This document shows positions 36,689 through 49,219 of a stretch of 64,000 bases of DNA, piece after piece. The stretch covers positions 20,023,769 to 20,087,768 of the forward strand of contig JAUJPP010000007.1 of assembly GCA_030562195.1 (NCBI GenBank). The letters run 5' to 3'. The position numbers were made by a program, and so were the translations under genes. The DNA is from Nipponacmea schrenckii. Its lineage: Eukaryota; Mollusca; Gastropoda; Lottiidae. Position 1 is the first letter of the stretch; each line of letters opens with the position of its first letter. The notes under the pieces are model-generated. The model saw nothing but the letters and a program-made list of their open reading frames with translations, was not told where the DNA came from and did not search any database.

Positions 36689-38683
36689 ATTTGCTGTTGT
36701 TATTAATTGTTATTTATTTTTTATAGTTATTGCTCAATTATTGTTAAATTATTGTACAGTGTTATTCAATTAAAGCAAATATTAGTATATTATTGTCTAG
36801 ATTGTTTTTATTGATCGAGTGATCTCGGAAAACTTAAAAACAATAAGAATCAGGGCTATTACAGATAACAACAGAACAGACAGACGCTTTCTTTCTTAAG
36901 TAACAAGAACACGAATATTCGTACTCAATAAATTTCGATGTAACACAAATAATATTTATGTAACGATTGTATGACTCCAAACGTTTACAAAAAAATTTTT
37001 TAATCTTTAATCTCTAAGTCAATAATGTTAATTAAAAATTTTTTTCAAGTTTCAAGCCGAAGAACCACATTACAATTTAATTTTTATCATAAATACTCAT
37101 TGTTATGATATATTATTTTCAAAATATGCTCGCATTAATAATCTAAAACACAGGACAATGGTAAGTTTAAATACAATTTTTTTTTTTATCAATACTTTGA
37201 TAGAGCCAATAAAACAATAGGGCAAGTATTCAACAATATATAAAAAAAATATTCATGAGATGAGGATATTTAACAAGCCTCAAATGTAGGATATTGGTGA
37301 AAATTTGGTTCCATTTCGTTCCTGGTACAAATATACAAGTGGTAATAATAATTACCATTGACAATTTGTAAATCGTAATTTGCTCACATAATGCTCTATT
37401 ATACTTATCATAGTTAGACATCATTTCGAAAAACGGCAAACCCATTTTTTTGTAGATAATCTGTGTTTTTCATATCGATCGGATAATAAGCGGTTGATTG
37501 AGAAATATTGGTAACAAAATATTTAAAAATTATCAATTTTTCAGGTGTAACGGAAACCTATTTATTACAAAAAAAATTTTTTTTTACAAATTATTCAACA
37601 TCTCACTTCTAGTGTTTCATAAATTTATTTTTAGACGCCCAACTGAATATGTGAGATGCTGTAGAAGCAACAATTTTCGATGGATTTTGATGAAACTTGG
37701 TGTGAGTATCGAAATTGATAAGAAGGCGGTCAGGTGCGAAGTTGACGATATTTCGATGAACAGTAATTTGAATTATTGCCCTTGACCTAGTAAAATCACG
37801 TCGAAAAGTTTATTGTGGGTGCCATTGAAGCTACAATTGTCAATAGATATTGATGAAACTTGGTGAGAGCATTGGACTTGATAACACGGCAATCAAGTTT
37901 GAGTATAACGATTTTTTGATGAACGGTTTTTTAGTTCTTGCCCTTGACTTAGTAAAATCACGTCAAAAATCATCGTGGGTGTTAAAGAAACTAAAATGTT
38001 CAATGAAATCTAATGATACTTTCTAAGTTTCTAAGCGTTGAAATGGACAAGACTATCGCCAAGTTTGAATTTGACAATTGAGTTGGTATATATAAATGCT
38101 ATACATTTAGGAAAAATGATTTAACAATGCTGTGTTGGCGTATGTTACCTTGCCTGACATGTTATCTTAATATATTGATTTTCGAAACCAATCCATTTAA
38201 AAATGTTTGGTCAAAACAAATTCTAATTTTATTAAATAGCGCAATAAAATTTTATGGTATCCTACTCTTTAGTTTTATTTGACATTATTATTATTTAATG
38301 TGATCTCTTTCTAAAAATGTCTCTAAAGGATTATGTACCATTTACATATTTGAGAAGGTTACGAAAATATTTCACTGACAAATTTGTTTAACGATTTGCC
38401 ACGCAATGACAAGATCAGAAAAGAAATTAATGAAGTCAATCCATAGATTTCTTGCACATTATGCAATAACTCACTTCCAGTGTATCTCAAATTTATTTTG
38501 TATACGCTCATGTGAATATGTGGTGTGTTATAGAAGCAACAAGTTTCAATGGATTTTTATGAAAAGAAAGCAAACAAAAATGGAATAACATTGGTTGTTA
38601 TTGAATAACACTGTACAATAATTTGATATCAATAAATAACAATAACAATAACAAATAGATAACAAATCAAACAATAACAAACT
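36689..38683. repeat. Flank modules and interspersed repeat between dyads 5 and 6
   Basis: 36689-37450 is the right-copy 3' flank. About 37625-38150 is an interspersed repeat beginning TTTTTAGACGCCCAACTG and ending near TGTTGGCGTATGTTACC, with internal units of about 165 bp marked by GATGAAACTTGGTG near 37690 and 37855. 38220-38683 is left-copy 3' flank of copy 6L. No gene was recognised. Confidence 0.5.
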
Positions 38684-40209
38684 CTAAAATCTGATAACGC
38701 GATGCTTTCTCACTTTGTCTTCTCTATTTCTATTACCTCGAGATTTTTTAGTCTGGAAAAGTGAAAATTCTTTCGTAAACTTTGGATGTAACATTTCAAT
38801 ATAATCACAGGGCTCACACAGGTTCTGAAATATAAAACAGTATAAATCTATTTAGTTATTTGCCTGTTGAAGTAAATTTTACTTTAAGTTTTTGTCTTAA
38901 GTGTGTTGACATAAAAAAAAAGAAAAATAATCCAATATACTATTAAGACGAGCAGGTTTGAAATTTGTTGACAAAGTAAAATAAAATATATTTACCTGTG
39001 ATTGTTCATAAAAAGCTTTATATCCACCATCTAGAATATAGACTTCTGGGTAATATAGACTAGGATAATTATCACTATTTAATAACCGATCTTGTGATCG
39101 AAGATATCTCAATCTGAAAAAGAACAATACCGACATTTAAAAAAAGATTTTGGTGGTTGAAAAGACGCCTGCTACTAATGTAGTCAATATTCAACAGAAG
39201 GCACGGGAACAGGTTAATCTAATATTTGGTTCATTTTATTATCAATCGAGTAAATTTGAAAGAAGAAAATCATAGAGTATGCTTTCGAGCATAGTCTGCA
39301 TATTATACGCAACAAATCTATTTAAATATAGTATATTTCGATTATAGCATGCAATCGTTTATATGAGATATATTTCAGATGTTAAAAACTTACAGTGTAG
39401 GTGCTCGCTGTGAAGAAAATTCACAATGGAATATCAAGATTCTAGGTTTATCCTGTAATTGTAATAAATTATCAATAGAATCTTTAATATAAGCATTGAC
39501 TGCTCCCTGGATATGACCACCATCATATTCATATGGATATCTACAATCTAGTATCATATAATTATTATCTATAGTCGGGTATTTTCCATTTAATAGATCT
39601 TCAACCTGAAATTATATACGATAAGACAATGTAAGTAGAAATAGGAATAAAAGGCGATAAATTATTAGTATTTGGCTTTCAAAACATGCTTATTAAAATC
39701 GAAGATGATATCAAATGTGTTTTGGATATTACTTACAGTTTGAGGTGAAATAGACTTGAGATCTTTATGTTTACCATATACAGTAGGTAGACTATAAGGT
39801 CGACTACAATCAGCTATTAATTCAACATCATCCGATAATCTTTCTACAGCTGATTTAATTCGTTCATCTTCCCTTTTATCATATGTTTCTTCATTTCTGA
39901 CTTGTAACTTCTTATGTTTATTGTAGCATATTGGTGATGACGTATTTTCCACTTTCATCATATTTTTCCTCATTAATTGAGATATATTACGACGAGCGTT
40001 CTTTGGCCGACGGATTTCAAACTATCAAAAGGAAAATATCAAAGTAAAAAAGAATAAAATTTACAAAAAAAAAAAAAAAAAAATATAAAAAAAATTTTTG
40101 AGATCAGCTAAGAAGGGTATTTTTTCAATTAACATCAAGTAGTTTATAAAAAAAAAACGATGAATTTTCAAATTTCATTTACCATATTTTCATGCTGTAG
40201 ATTTTCCAT
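38684..40209 (-). CDS. Compact CDC25-type phosphatase, copy 6L (intact)
   Basis: Exons are 40183-40209, 39737-40021, 39394-39605, 38996-39113 and 38684-38824, giving 260 aa with no stops and normal GT-AG borders. Sequence order: [75 protein letters not shown] with Cys165 and Arg171; [20 protein letters not shown]; a basic tail ending KHRVIRF. It is very close to copies 1L and 5L, and its introns are similar as well, pointing to recent duplication or conversion. This is the cleanest copy together with 1L. Confidence 0.88.
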
Positions 40210-41445
40210 TTTCTGTAGATTTAGGGTATAGAGGTAAATATTGTTAATATAAGAGGATGAAGTAATAATGATTCTAGATAAAATACGAGCTGATATTTAT
40301 AGTGATAATATATTATGTTGAGTGAATTATATCATTATGATTTCTAATCATCTTCTATCAAACCTAATTAATATTTCCTCGTTTTATTTGCAGTTATTAT
40401 ATTTGTATGTGAGTACAATTTATATCCACACTGAATATTGTTCTTAATCTATGTTCACCTGTCTTAGGATTTCTTTTCATTAATCTACAAGATTATATCA
40501 AATAATTTTCAAAATTGAATCAAGTTTTTATTTACTAATCATTTCTGTGGATTATTCATATCTTGATCTTTTAATTGATTTATCAAATTATTTCAAATTT
40601 ATAAATAGAAAAAAGCCTGTAGTATTTCAAAACAACATAAATTTGCAAAATTTAATAGATCAAATACAATATTTAGAAGTAATTCATTTCGACAGAAAAT
40701 TTAACATATTTTTTTCACTTTCTTAATTCCACCAAACTAATTTTATAGTATCTAATATTTCAAAATTAATTCTCTCAGAAAATTTGGGCGAAGTATTAAA
40801 CTTGAAGTTTACTCTTTTTATTTTGGTCTGTCTATATATACATATCATGATTTGAAGTCCTTTTCAAATAAACGTTGTAGTCAACGATTCATAGTAAAGA
40901 ACATATATTTTTCTTGTACCAGATTTGATAAAGGTTATTCGACTAAGTACCTCTAAACTATTGATATTTTTATTGATAAAGTTGATATTCATTAAAAGTT
41001 ATCATAAACACATTATTTATACGATAAAAATTTTTGGACCAGCAGCTCTTGTTGACAATACAATAATGTCATAAAATTACTTGCAAAAAGTCAGATAGAT
41101 CAACTACGTTTTTTTTTGGAAGTAATTCCTTTCTGATAAATAATCTGATGGGCGCCATAAGATAAATAAAAAGGAAAATGTTAACAACAGTTTTCAGTTT
41201 AACCAAAGAGAGATGAATATGGATTATAAACAGTAAACCGTGGCTATGAGTATTAATCACATAGAAATACACTGACTGTAATTAAAACAGGGAGTTTTGA
41301 TTGAAAATGATTAGTAATCATAATGATATAATTCACTCGACATTGCATTCACTATCACTATATATATAACCATATATTTTATCTTTAATCATTATTACTT
41401 CATTTTTTCTTCATTGATATTCTCTACCTTTCAAATTTATACAAA
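40210..41445. promoter_or_regulatory. Head-to-head spacer of dyad 6
   Basis: A 1236-bp spacer, longer than those of dyads 1-3 but alike at both ends. Inverted-repeat arms are 40317-40349 (two changes) and 41309-41341. The central part (about 40560-41150) is shared with dyad 4 only, defining a second spacer subtype. Confidence 0.55.
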
Positions 41446-42770
41446 ATGAAAACGGTACAGCTAGAAAGTAAGGTTAGTAAAAATCGTTATAATATTACTT
41501 CTTTTAATTGATAGTTTTTGTTGTGATGATTTTGATACTTAAAAAAAACAGCTATATTAAAATTTGTTATAATGACTTATTTCTAAATTGAATTTTTAAT
41601 GTTAAATTAACGCAATTTTGTTTTACTTTTGATAGTTTGAAATCCGTAGACCAAAGAAAGCTCGTCGTAATTTATCTCAACAAATGAGGAAGGATATGAT
41701 GGAAGTTGAAATTACGTCATCACCAAAATGCTACAAAAAGAGTAAGAAATTAAAAGTTAGAAATGAAGAAATAAACGAAGATATTCAGGAAAGAAGAGAA
41801 AATAAAAGGATTAAATCGGCTGTAGAAAGATTATCGGATGATGTAGAATTAATAGCTGATTGTAGTCGACCTTATAGTCTACCTACTGTATATGGTAAAC
41901 ATAAAGATCTCAAGTCTATTTCACCGCAAACTTAAGTAATAAAATAACCTTTTTATTTTCTTGTATATTTCAGGATGGATATTTTGAAAGCAGATTCAGA
42001 TAATCTAGCATTTTCTGTTATTATATGATACTAGATTGTAGATATCCATATGAATATGATGGTGGTCATATCCAGGGAGCAGTCAATACTTATATTACGG
42101 ATTCTCTTGATAATTTATTACAGTTACAGGATAAACCTAGAATCTTGATATTTCATTGTGAATTTTCTTCACAGCGAGCACCCACACTGTAAGTTTATAA
42201 CATCTGAACAATATCTCATTATATAAACGAGTGCGTGTCATATTCGAAATATACTATATACAAATTTGTGTTGATTATACAAGCACTTTACTCGATTTAT
42301 ACCATATTTGAACCTTTGTATTGTGCTTTTTTTTAGATTGCGATATCTTCGATCACGAGATCGGTTATTAAATAGTGATAATTATCCTAGTCTATATTAC
42401 CCAGAAGTCTATATTGTAGATGGCAGATATAAAGCTTTTTACGAACAATCACAAGTAAATATATTGTCAACAAATTTCAATCCTGCTAGTTTTTATTTTG
42501 TCAAAAAAATTTCAAAAGTGCATATCTTAACACACATTTAAATAAAAAAAACATAGCCTCAGATTTACGCTTCAATGGGAAAAAACTAAATAATCCACCC
42601 TGTTTATATTTCAGAATCTGTGTGAACCCTGTCAATATATTCAAATGTTATATCAAATGTTAAGTGAAGAATTACCAATTTTCAAGAGAAAAAAATCTCG
42701 AGGTAATAGACTAAGAGAAGACAAGATGAGAAAACATCGTGTTATTAGATTTTTAATTTGCTGTTATTAA
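41446..42770 (+). pseudogene. Compact CDC25 copy 6R, decayed
   Basis: Exon 1 is 41446-41472 (MKTVQLESK). Exon 2 is 41636-41932, open, but the donor has lost its G (ACTTAAGT instead of ACTGTAAGT), which puts TAA directly after the last codon. The end of intron 2, its acceptor and the first part of exon 3 are deleted near 42019. The rest of exon 3 (to 42188) keeps [10 protein letters not shown]. Exon 4 is 42337-42454. Exon 5 (42615-42770) has lost the usual stop and runs on to TAA at 42768-42770. Confidence 0.85.
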
Positions 42771-44358
42771 TTGTTATTTATTTGTTATAGTTATTGCTCA
42801 ATTATTGTTAAATTATTATACAGTGTTATTCAATTACAACAAATATTAGTATTATTGTCTAGATTGTTTTTATTGATCGAGTCATCTCGAAAAACTAAAA
42901 TCCATAAGAATCAGGGCTTCTACAGATAACAACAGAACAGACAGACGCCTTCTTTCTTGAGTAACAAGAACATGAAAATTCGCACTCAATAAATTTCGAC
43001 GTAACACAAATAATATTCATGAAACGATTGAATCTTCAAATCTCTATTATCAGTATATCTATGTCTATTTCTATTTCGTTCCTCTTACAAATCTACAAGT
43101 GGTAATAATAAATACCATTGACAATTTGTAAATCATGGCTAAAGCATCTTAGCTTACATAGTACCCTTTTATACCCATCATTTCGAAAAACCGGAAAATC
43201 TTTATTTAGACAATATGTTTATAATCTGTAATTTTCAGATCATCGGATAATTAGCGAAATATTTGCGAGAAAAATATTTAAACTTTATAAATTTTTCAGC
43301 TGTAACAGAAACATATTTTTACCCCAAAATATATTAAAAAGAGGAAGATCAATCCATAGATTTCTTGCACATTATGCAACAACAGACTTCTAGTGTATCA
43401 CAATTAACTTTACTCCCACATGAATAAGATGGCGGTCAAGTTCGAATTTGACAATTTTTAGATGAACGTCTTCCGGGATATCAATGAATTTTAATGAAAC
43501 TTAGTCTGAGCATTTGAATGTACAAGACGGCCGCCAAGTTCGAATTTGACGATTTAGATGGCAGGTGCGAGTAATTCAAGAATACCAATCAAAATTTTAA
43601 GGTAGCATTACTGTTAATTTGCTGAATTGTCTTCATCTGATTTTTTGGAAGCTGACGGACAATTAGATTACAAGAACATGAATAATCACTATTCACAAAA
43701 ATGGATGTCGTAAACAAATATAATATTAAAACCGTGAAGGGTTTGATGCATTACGCAATGGGCTTACGACATCGGTCAGAAGTTGCATTTTAAAGTTATA
43801 GTAGAATCTTTTGTTACGGGAGTTGATCTCCCGTGTTTACAGTTTTAATTATGCAGTTACACGTATAACAGCTTACGAGTCAACATCGGCAATCTCCGTA
43901 GATTCACGAAGACTAATATCAGAACGAGACCAAGTTCGTGCATAGTTTGTAATTCCGCTATACTTTCACCGAGAAGAAAAATTACGGTAGTGAAAAGCCG
44001 ATAAACCACTAAGCGTTCAGCAAGGTGATTGTCGATGGATTATAGACATCCTGAAATAACGCACAGTTACCAAATTTTTAAATTTTAAAAAGCGCAATAT
44101 TTATAAAAAATCAAGTATTATACATCATTGGAGAGAAAATATTACGTGTAATATAAAAAAAAATTGAGGTGTGTAGATTAGGTCACGTGACATAGCACTT
44201 TATATGGTTTGAAATATTTTTGCAATGTATATTAATTTAGAAATACGACTTGAATATTAAAAACACAGTTACTCCTTTCTCATTCAATGCGCAACATACA
44301 TTGCGTACTTTACTCGAAATCTTACTGTATATTTGATTTGTGTGTTTCTATATATTTT
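42771..44358. other. Flank module and unassigned sequence before the P450 cluster
   Basis: To about 43080 this is the right-copy 3' flank. 43080-43570 holds fragments of the interspersed repeats with AAGTTCGAATTTGACGAT phrases. 43600-44358 shows no gene. A short inverted pair (ACGGGAG..CTCCCGT) lies near 43818-43836. Confidence 0.4.
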
Positions 44359-47300
44359 CTATTTTCTGTATTTCCTAGCTACAATTTTACATCTAAGATA
44401 TTGAGGATGTAAAACTCCACACTGAACCCATGTTGACGAATCTTCTGAAACCAGTTTGTTATTTCCTTGGTGGAACTCAAATTTTTGAAGTAAACGTGTT
44501 ACATATAAAAATATACGCGATTTGGCAAATGATTCTCCAACACAATTTCTTCTTCCAACACCAAATGGTATAAATCTGTAAAACAAAACACACATTTCCT
44601 TTATTAGTAGATTTTGACTATGTTTGACAATAAATATAGGCTTTATTCTCAAAAAATCCATAACCACTGAGACATTTGCATCAAACATATCTAAAGGTAG
44701 GCTTGTGTTGGCTTGCGACGCTCCTCGATTGTCGGCAACTAGCAGATCCAGTCAGTTGCCGCAACTGTCGGCCTACGCTAGGCTGACAGTTCCTGCCGAC
44801 CTGAGATGGCTTACGACGCAACTAGCCTCCTTGCGACTGTCGGCAACTGAGATTCAGCCAGATCCAGTGAGTCGCGCATGTTCTACTCTATTTCCTACGA
44901 TTTCCAAGTAGTTGCCGACGATCGTAAGCGATCGTAGCGACCTGAGTCAAACCTACTCCGCGGCGCAACTGAGTTGTAGATATTAGCCAATCAACGCGCG
45001 CTTATTTTAGTCACTGCTTGGTGGCGTTAGTCAAGCAGAAGTCAAGATGGCTGATGAATGGTCTGATGAGCTCGAAATAAAATTAATTTTAAATAAATCT
45101 TTCATTGATTACATGTGTAGTATTTCATGAAGTGGTTGTTCTTAATTTGTACGAGTTTTTAATGAGATTTGAGTGAAATAATCATATCAACACTGAAATA
45201 TGGGGTTGAAATATGACTACAGGTAGTCGAAGTACCAAGGAAGCGTTGCAAAACTTTACAAAATGTTAAAAATGAACACACAAAACTTACAACGTGAATT
45301 TTCATGGGCGCCGCCATGTTGAAATGTATCACCTGGCCGTCGAAAACTGAACGACTCGTAGACAGTCGCGGACGACATGAGCTCTCTTACGATTTACGAT
45401 AACAAGTTGCCGCTGTATCCGTCCAGATCCGTCGAGGAGCGTCGCAGCAGACCTGAGCGCTCCGATTTTATCAGTTCCAGCTAGATGCCGACAATCGAGG
45501 AGCGTCGCAACCAGACATAAGCCCACCTTAAAGAGCATGGTAGATAAATAGAATGCTGATTTGGCATAAACTTTATTACCTAAGTATAATAGGGAAACAA
45601 TTATCTTGTATATTAGAAACTCACTGTTGTCTGATTTGGTGATCACTTGGTAATAAATTACCATCAACATCCAAAAATCTTTCAGGATAAAATTCATGTG
45701 GTTTTTCCCACTTCATTTCGTCCATACAAACATGATATATATTAGTAATCAGCTGAAAAACAGAAAATATTCTCGAAACACCTAGTCATATTGTGGATTT
45801 AGGGCTCTCCTGTAAATATGGAAATCAGAAGGCACTGATTCTAATTATATAAACAGCCTATACTATTTGTCGATTTTGATTAAAATAATTCTTGTGTATG
45901 TTCTTTTCATTATACCAAGGATGAGATAGTCGCAGTGATTATAGATACATCAGTGTTCCGTTTTGTTACTCGAATCGGACCAGGAACACTTATAACTTTT
46001 ACTCATATGTTAGTATTTTAAAACTGAAAGTTTTACAATTCTGCTAAATCGTCACCGGATATGACGCTTTGATAGTGTTTAAAAGGTCAGGTAATACTAT
46101 TAGACAGGCATAAAGAAACATAAACAATACTCATGTCACAAACTTTAGGGCCTACCGTTGATTTAGCTGGAATGGTATATCCCTCTATTTCAATATCTTC
46201 TCGGACATAATGTGATATTCCCAACGGAATATGACGTATGTAACGAAGACATTCAAGAATAACAGCGTTGGTGTATGGAAGTTTTGATCGATCAGCAACA
46301 AGCGGTTCTTCATCACCAATCCTGAAATCAAAATGCCGAAATTAGCTTCCCTCCGCTTAAATATTTTGATTTTATAGGTACTATAGAGTTAGATAATGGA
46401 TATACTAGAACTTCTAGTGTTGTATCAAACTTTCGCCATTTATGCTCTTTATACTCCCGAAACATCATAACTATATTTAGCTTGTAGTTACATTCAACAG
46501 TTATTTAAAGCCTGTCACTTATATAAGAATATACACTCTCTACTATGGAACGCTTTTTGTGACGAAAAGAATTTCCAACCTTTCGTCAATTTCCATTTGA
46601 ATACGGCGCTGAACTTTGGAATATTTCATCATCAGGAGAAAGGTTCCACAAAGAGCACCATGAGTTGTAGCAAACGCTGCAATTACCATATCAGTAACAA
46701 CCCCTTCTATCATCGTATCAGTTAACTCTTTATCACTATCTTGTTCTAAAAGTAGGGTTCCTATCAAGCTCCCATTTCCCTTCCATTTCTAATATAAAAA
46801 AGTCATTAAAGACATATTATTTGAATAATAACTGATAAAGTTAATTGTTCCTTTACATCTCTCGGGATTATGTCCCAATTAATGATTGAATGGAAATCGT
46901 ATTTATCCTTTTCTAGATTTTATATTTAAAGATTGCTCTCTGAAACAAAATATTTTACTGTTGATGAAAATGTAACGTGGTTCTTTAATTTATGGTGCTG
47001 TTTGGCCTGCAAGTATCGATTTTCAACTGAATATCCCTTTCGTTAAAAAACAAACCTGTTTTTTTTCAGGCCCAAGAAAGTACTGTAATATTCGTCGTTG
47101 GTCGTGGTATAACTTCTGGACGACATCACGATTACTCCCAGGAAGATGCTGTAACCATGGAAACTGCGACAATATAAAATTCTTATCAGCAGCACTTATA
47201 GCTATAAAACTAGAATTGAATTCCTTTACATCGTAGAAAACTTTTTCTGCTTCATTTGATTCAATCCGTTCATTGGTTAACTGAAACAATACAAAAAAAA

Positions 47301-48233
47301 CCCACAATATCCTAGAATTTTGTTATATGTTTCAGACATTTTTCAGAATTATCACATTATCTCATTAAGAAAGAAAAATGTCATGGTCTTTCTCAGACTC
47401 GTTTTTAAAATATATATACATATTTAGGAGCGAATATCACGGAAGATGACTATATATCAACAGATATGCCTATTATTTAAGGAGTTAATTTTCAACCGTT
47501 GTGTTAAAACGAAGTTTTTTTTTTGTTATCGACTGCTTTCTCTACCTGTTACCTGAAATACGAACCTGGAAATGCACGAATATCTTTCGACTTTATTTCA
47601 TATAGCTAGTTATAGTAAATTAAGTATTTCTAAAAAAAAACAACAGCAATTCACATTATCTATACTTACAAACACGTGTATTATTCTGATTAAACTCTCT
47701 GATAGGGCTGCATCCATATCAAACGATTCCTTATATGTTGCTTGTGTCAGATTATCTATCAAAATATCCACTTCCGGATTAATCATTTCCTCAAAATCAT
47801 GTATTCCTTCACCATAAAGTCGCATAACTGTATGGGAAATCTTTCTTAATTTGAAGACAATATTATTATAGTCACTAAATGCGATATCACTATTATGAAA
47901 AAGATAATCTTTTAGAAAAGACGGTGGTCGGTCGTTAGTGACGTCACGATAAGCTGACGTGGTTAACAGTTTCTTAATAATTCTAGAAGTGTTAAGAAAT
48001 ACCATATTGTTACCAAGGAATCGAACATTGGCGATTTCTCCAAATCGGAAGGCTAGTTTCTCTGCAACTAAAAATCCGTCTTCTCTGGTGATAAATCCAT
48101 ACATAATTTTAAAAGATTCAACGAAGGAAGGTCCTGGGGGCAGTCTTCCCTTTTTGTTGTTCATCCATATATAAATCATATAACTGAGAAGACACAATAT
48201 CACAAGGTAAATCAACCAACTTATTTCCCACAT
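44359..48233 (-). CDS. Cytochrome P450, locus 2 (intact, 502 aa)
   Basis: A microsomal heme monooxygenase; substrate unknown. Six minus-strand exons: 47670-48233, 47056-47280, 46580-46788, 46156-46321, 45625-45752 and 44359-44575. The total is 1509 nt, all GT-AG and in phase. It begins with an ER anchor (MWEISWLIYLVILCLL) and hinge GRLPPGPS. The I-helix is AAFATT (residues 300-305), lacking the usual Gly and acidic residue before the Thr. The K-helix ExxR is ECLR (356-359). PERF is present in FYPERFLDVDG. The heme loop is FGVGRRNCVG with Cys442. The order PSDH..RQQFIPFG followed by FAKSRIFLYVTRLLQKF suggests clan 2. Intron 5 contains an 834-bp MITE. Exon limits for exon 3 use a GTTGGA donor, the least certain junction. 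Confidence 0.85.
44695..45528. mobile_element. 834-bp MITE with long terminal inverted repeats, TAA target duplication
   Basis: Ends begin AGGTAGGCTTGTGTTGG and AGGTGGGCTTATGTCTGG and stay alike for about 45 bp, including TTGCGACGCTCCTCGATTG. TAA occurs on both sides (44692-44694 and 45529-45531). The ends are much more GC-rich than the surroundings. A 3-bp TWA target and such ends fit a PIF/Harbinger-type non-autonomous element. A short frame starting ATG at 45046 (MADEWSDELEIK) is probably not a gene. Confidence 0.8.
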
Positions 48234-49219
48234 TATTGTTGTTTATATTACTCCTCGGCAATGTGTTTCGTAAACTCTGTTATTTAAAACCAATCAGTAA
48301 GCGAAATGTAACAAAGGCACCGTTGTGTATACGGTTGTGAGAGTTGCAGACGACAAGCTTTCTAGCAAATTGAAAAAAAATAAAACAAGTTCACAAGAAC
48401 ATGACTCGAAAGTAGCTACAATGCTTATACATCCTATTTGTCATGTTATTATTATCCCCCTATGTACTAAAACAATTATACTTACTAGCTTTTAATAGGA
48501 TTCATTATAATATATTTCAACTAAAAACAATGAAATGGCTATTTGAGCGAAATCGAATGATAATAATGATGCAGTTAATTCATTCGAGGCCAGTTTCTGA
48601 CGAATATTAATTATAACTAACATATCGAAATGCAGGTTAGCAACTTTGTTGTGAGTCAATAGGAATGTTGTATTTTATTGGTTATATCTATTTAAGTCCC
48701 CACGTTATTTCAAAATAATCATACCAAATAATAGTTCTGACAATTTCGATTGGTATCCAATACGAAGTGTGGGGATGTTGTCTATTGAATTGTCACTAAT
48801 AATATAGGTACAATTTTAGCATCGAAAATGTGTAGTACAGATTGGCAACTTATGGTAGTTTAGGATTCGGATAGTCTTGGCTGGGCGCTATGGGAAGAAT
48901 ACAAGAAAATACAAAAAACAAACAATATAAAAACTATACACTATAATAATTATATATTCATAAAATATGTGAAAATATGTAATTATATTTAAGGTTAAAT
49001 GTTAACCACAGGTTAATTTTAGGCACGTTTATGGAGGCCGTCGTTAGAAGCAGCTACATTAATAATAAAACATGAAAAAGAAAAGTTTTGTCTAATTTCA
49101 ATGAGACTGGATTAACCATTGTCTCTTTCTTTGACACAATCAACTGAGACTGATTTTTGATTAACGGACTTTTGCATAGATACAGTAAAGTAAATAATAA
49201 TGCTTCACAAATAAAGTGT
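48234..49219. other. Intergenic region between P450 loci 2 and 3
   Basis: This holds the 5' flank of locus 2 and the 3' flank of locus 3. No gene, RNA or repeat family was recognised. It is not homologous to the 5' flank shared by loci 1 and 3. Confidence 0.4.

Noticed and set aside
45046..45130. Short frame MADEWSDELEIK inside the MITE
   Set aside because: Only about 28 codons; it could be the relic of a transposon accessory protein, but the evidence is too thin.
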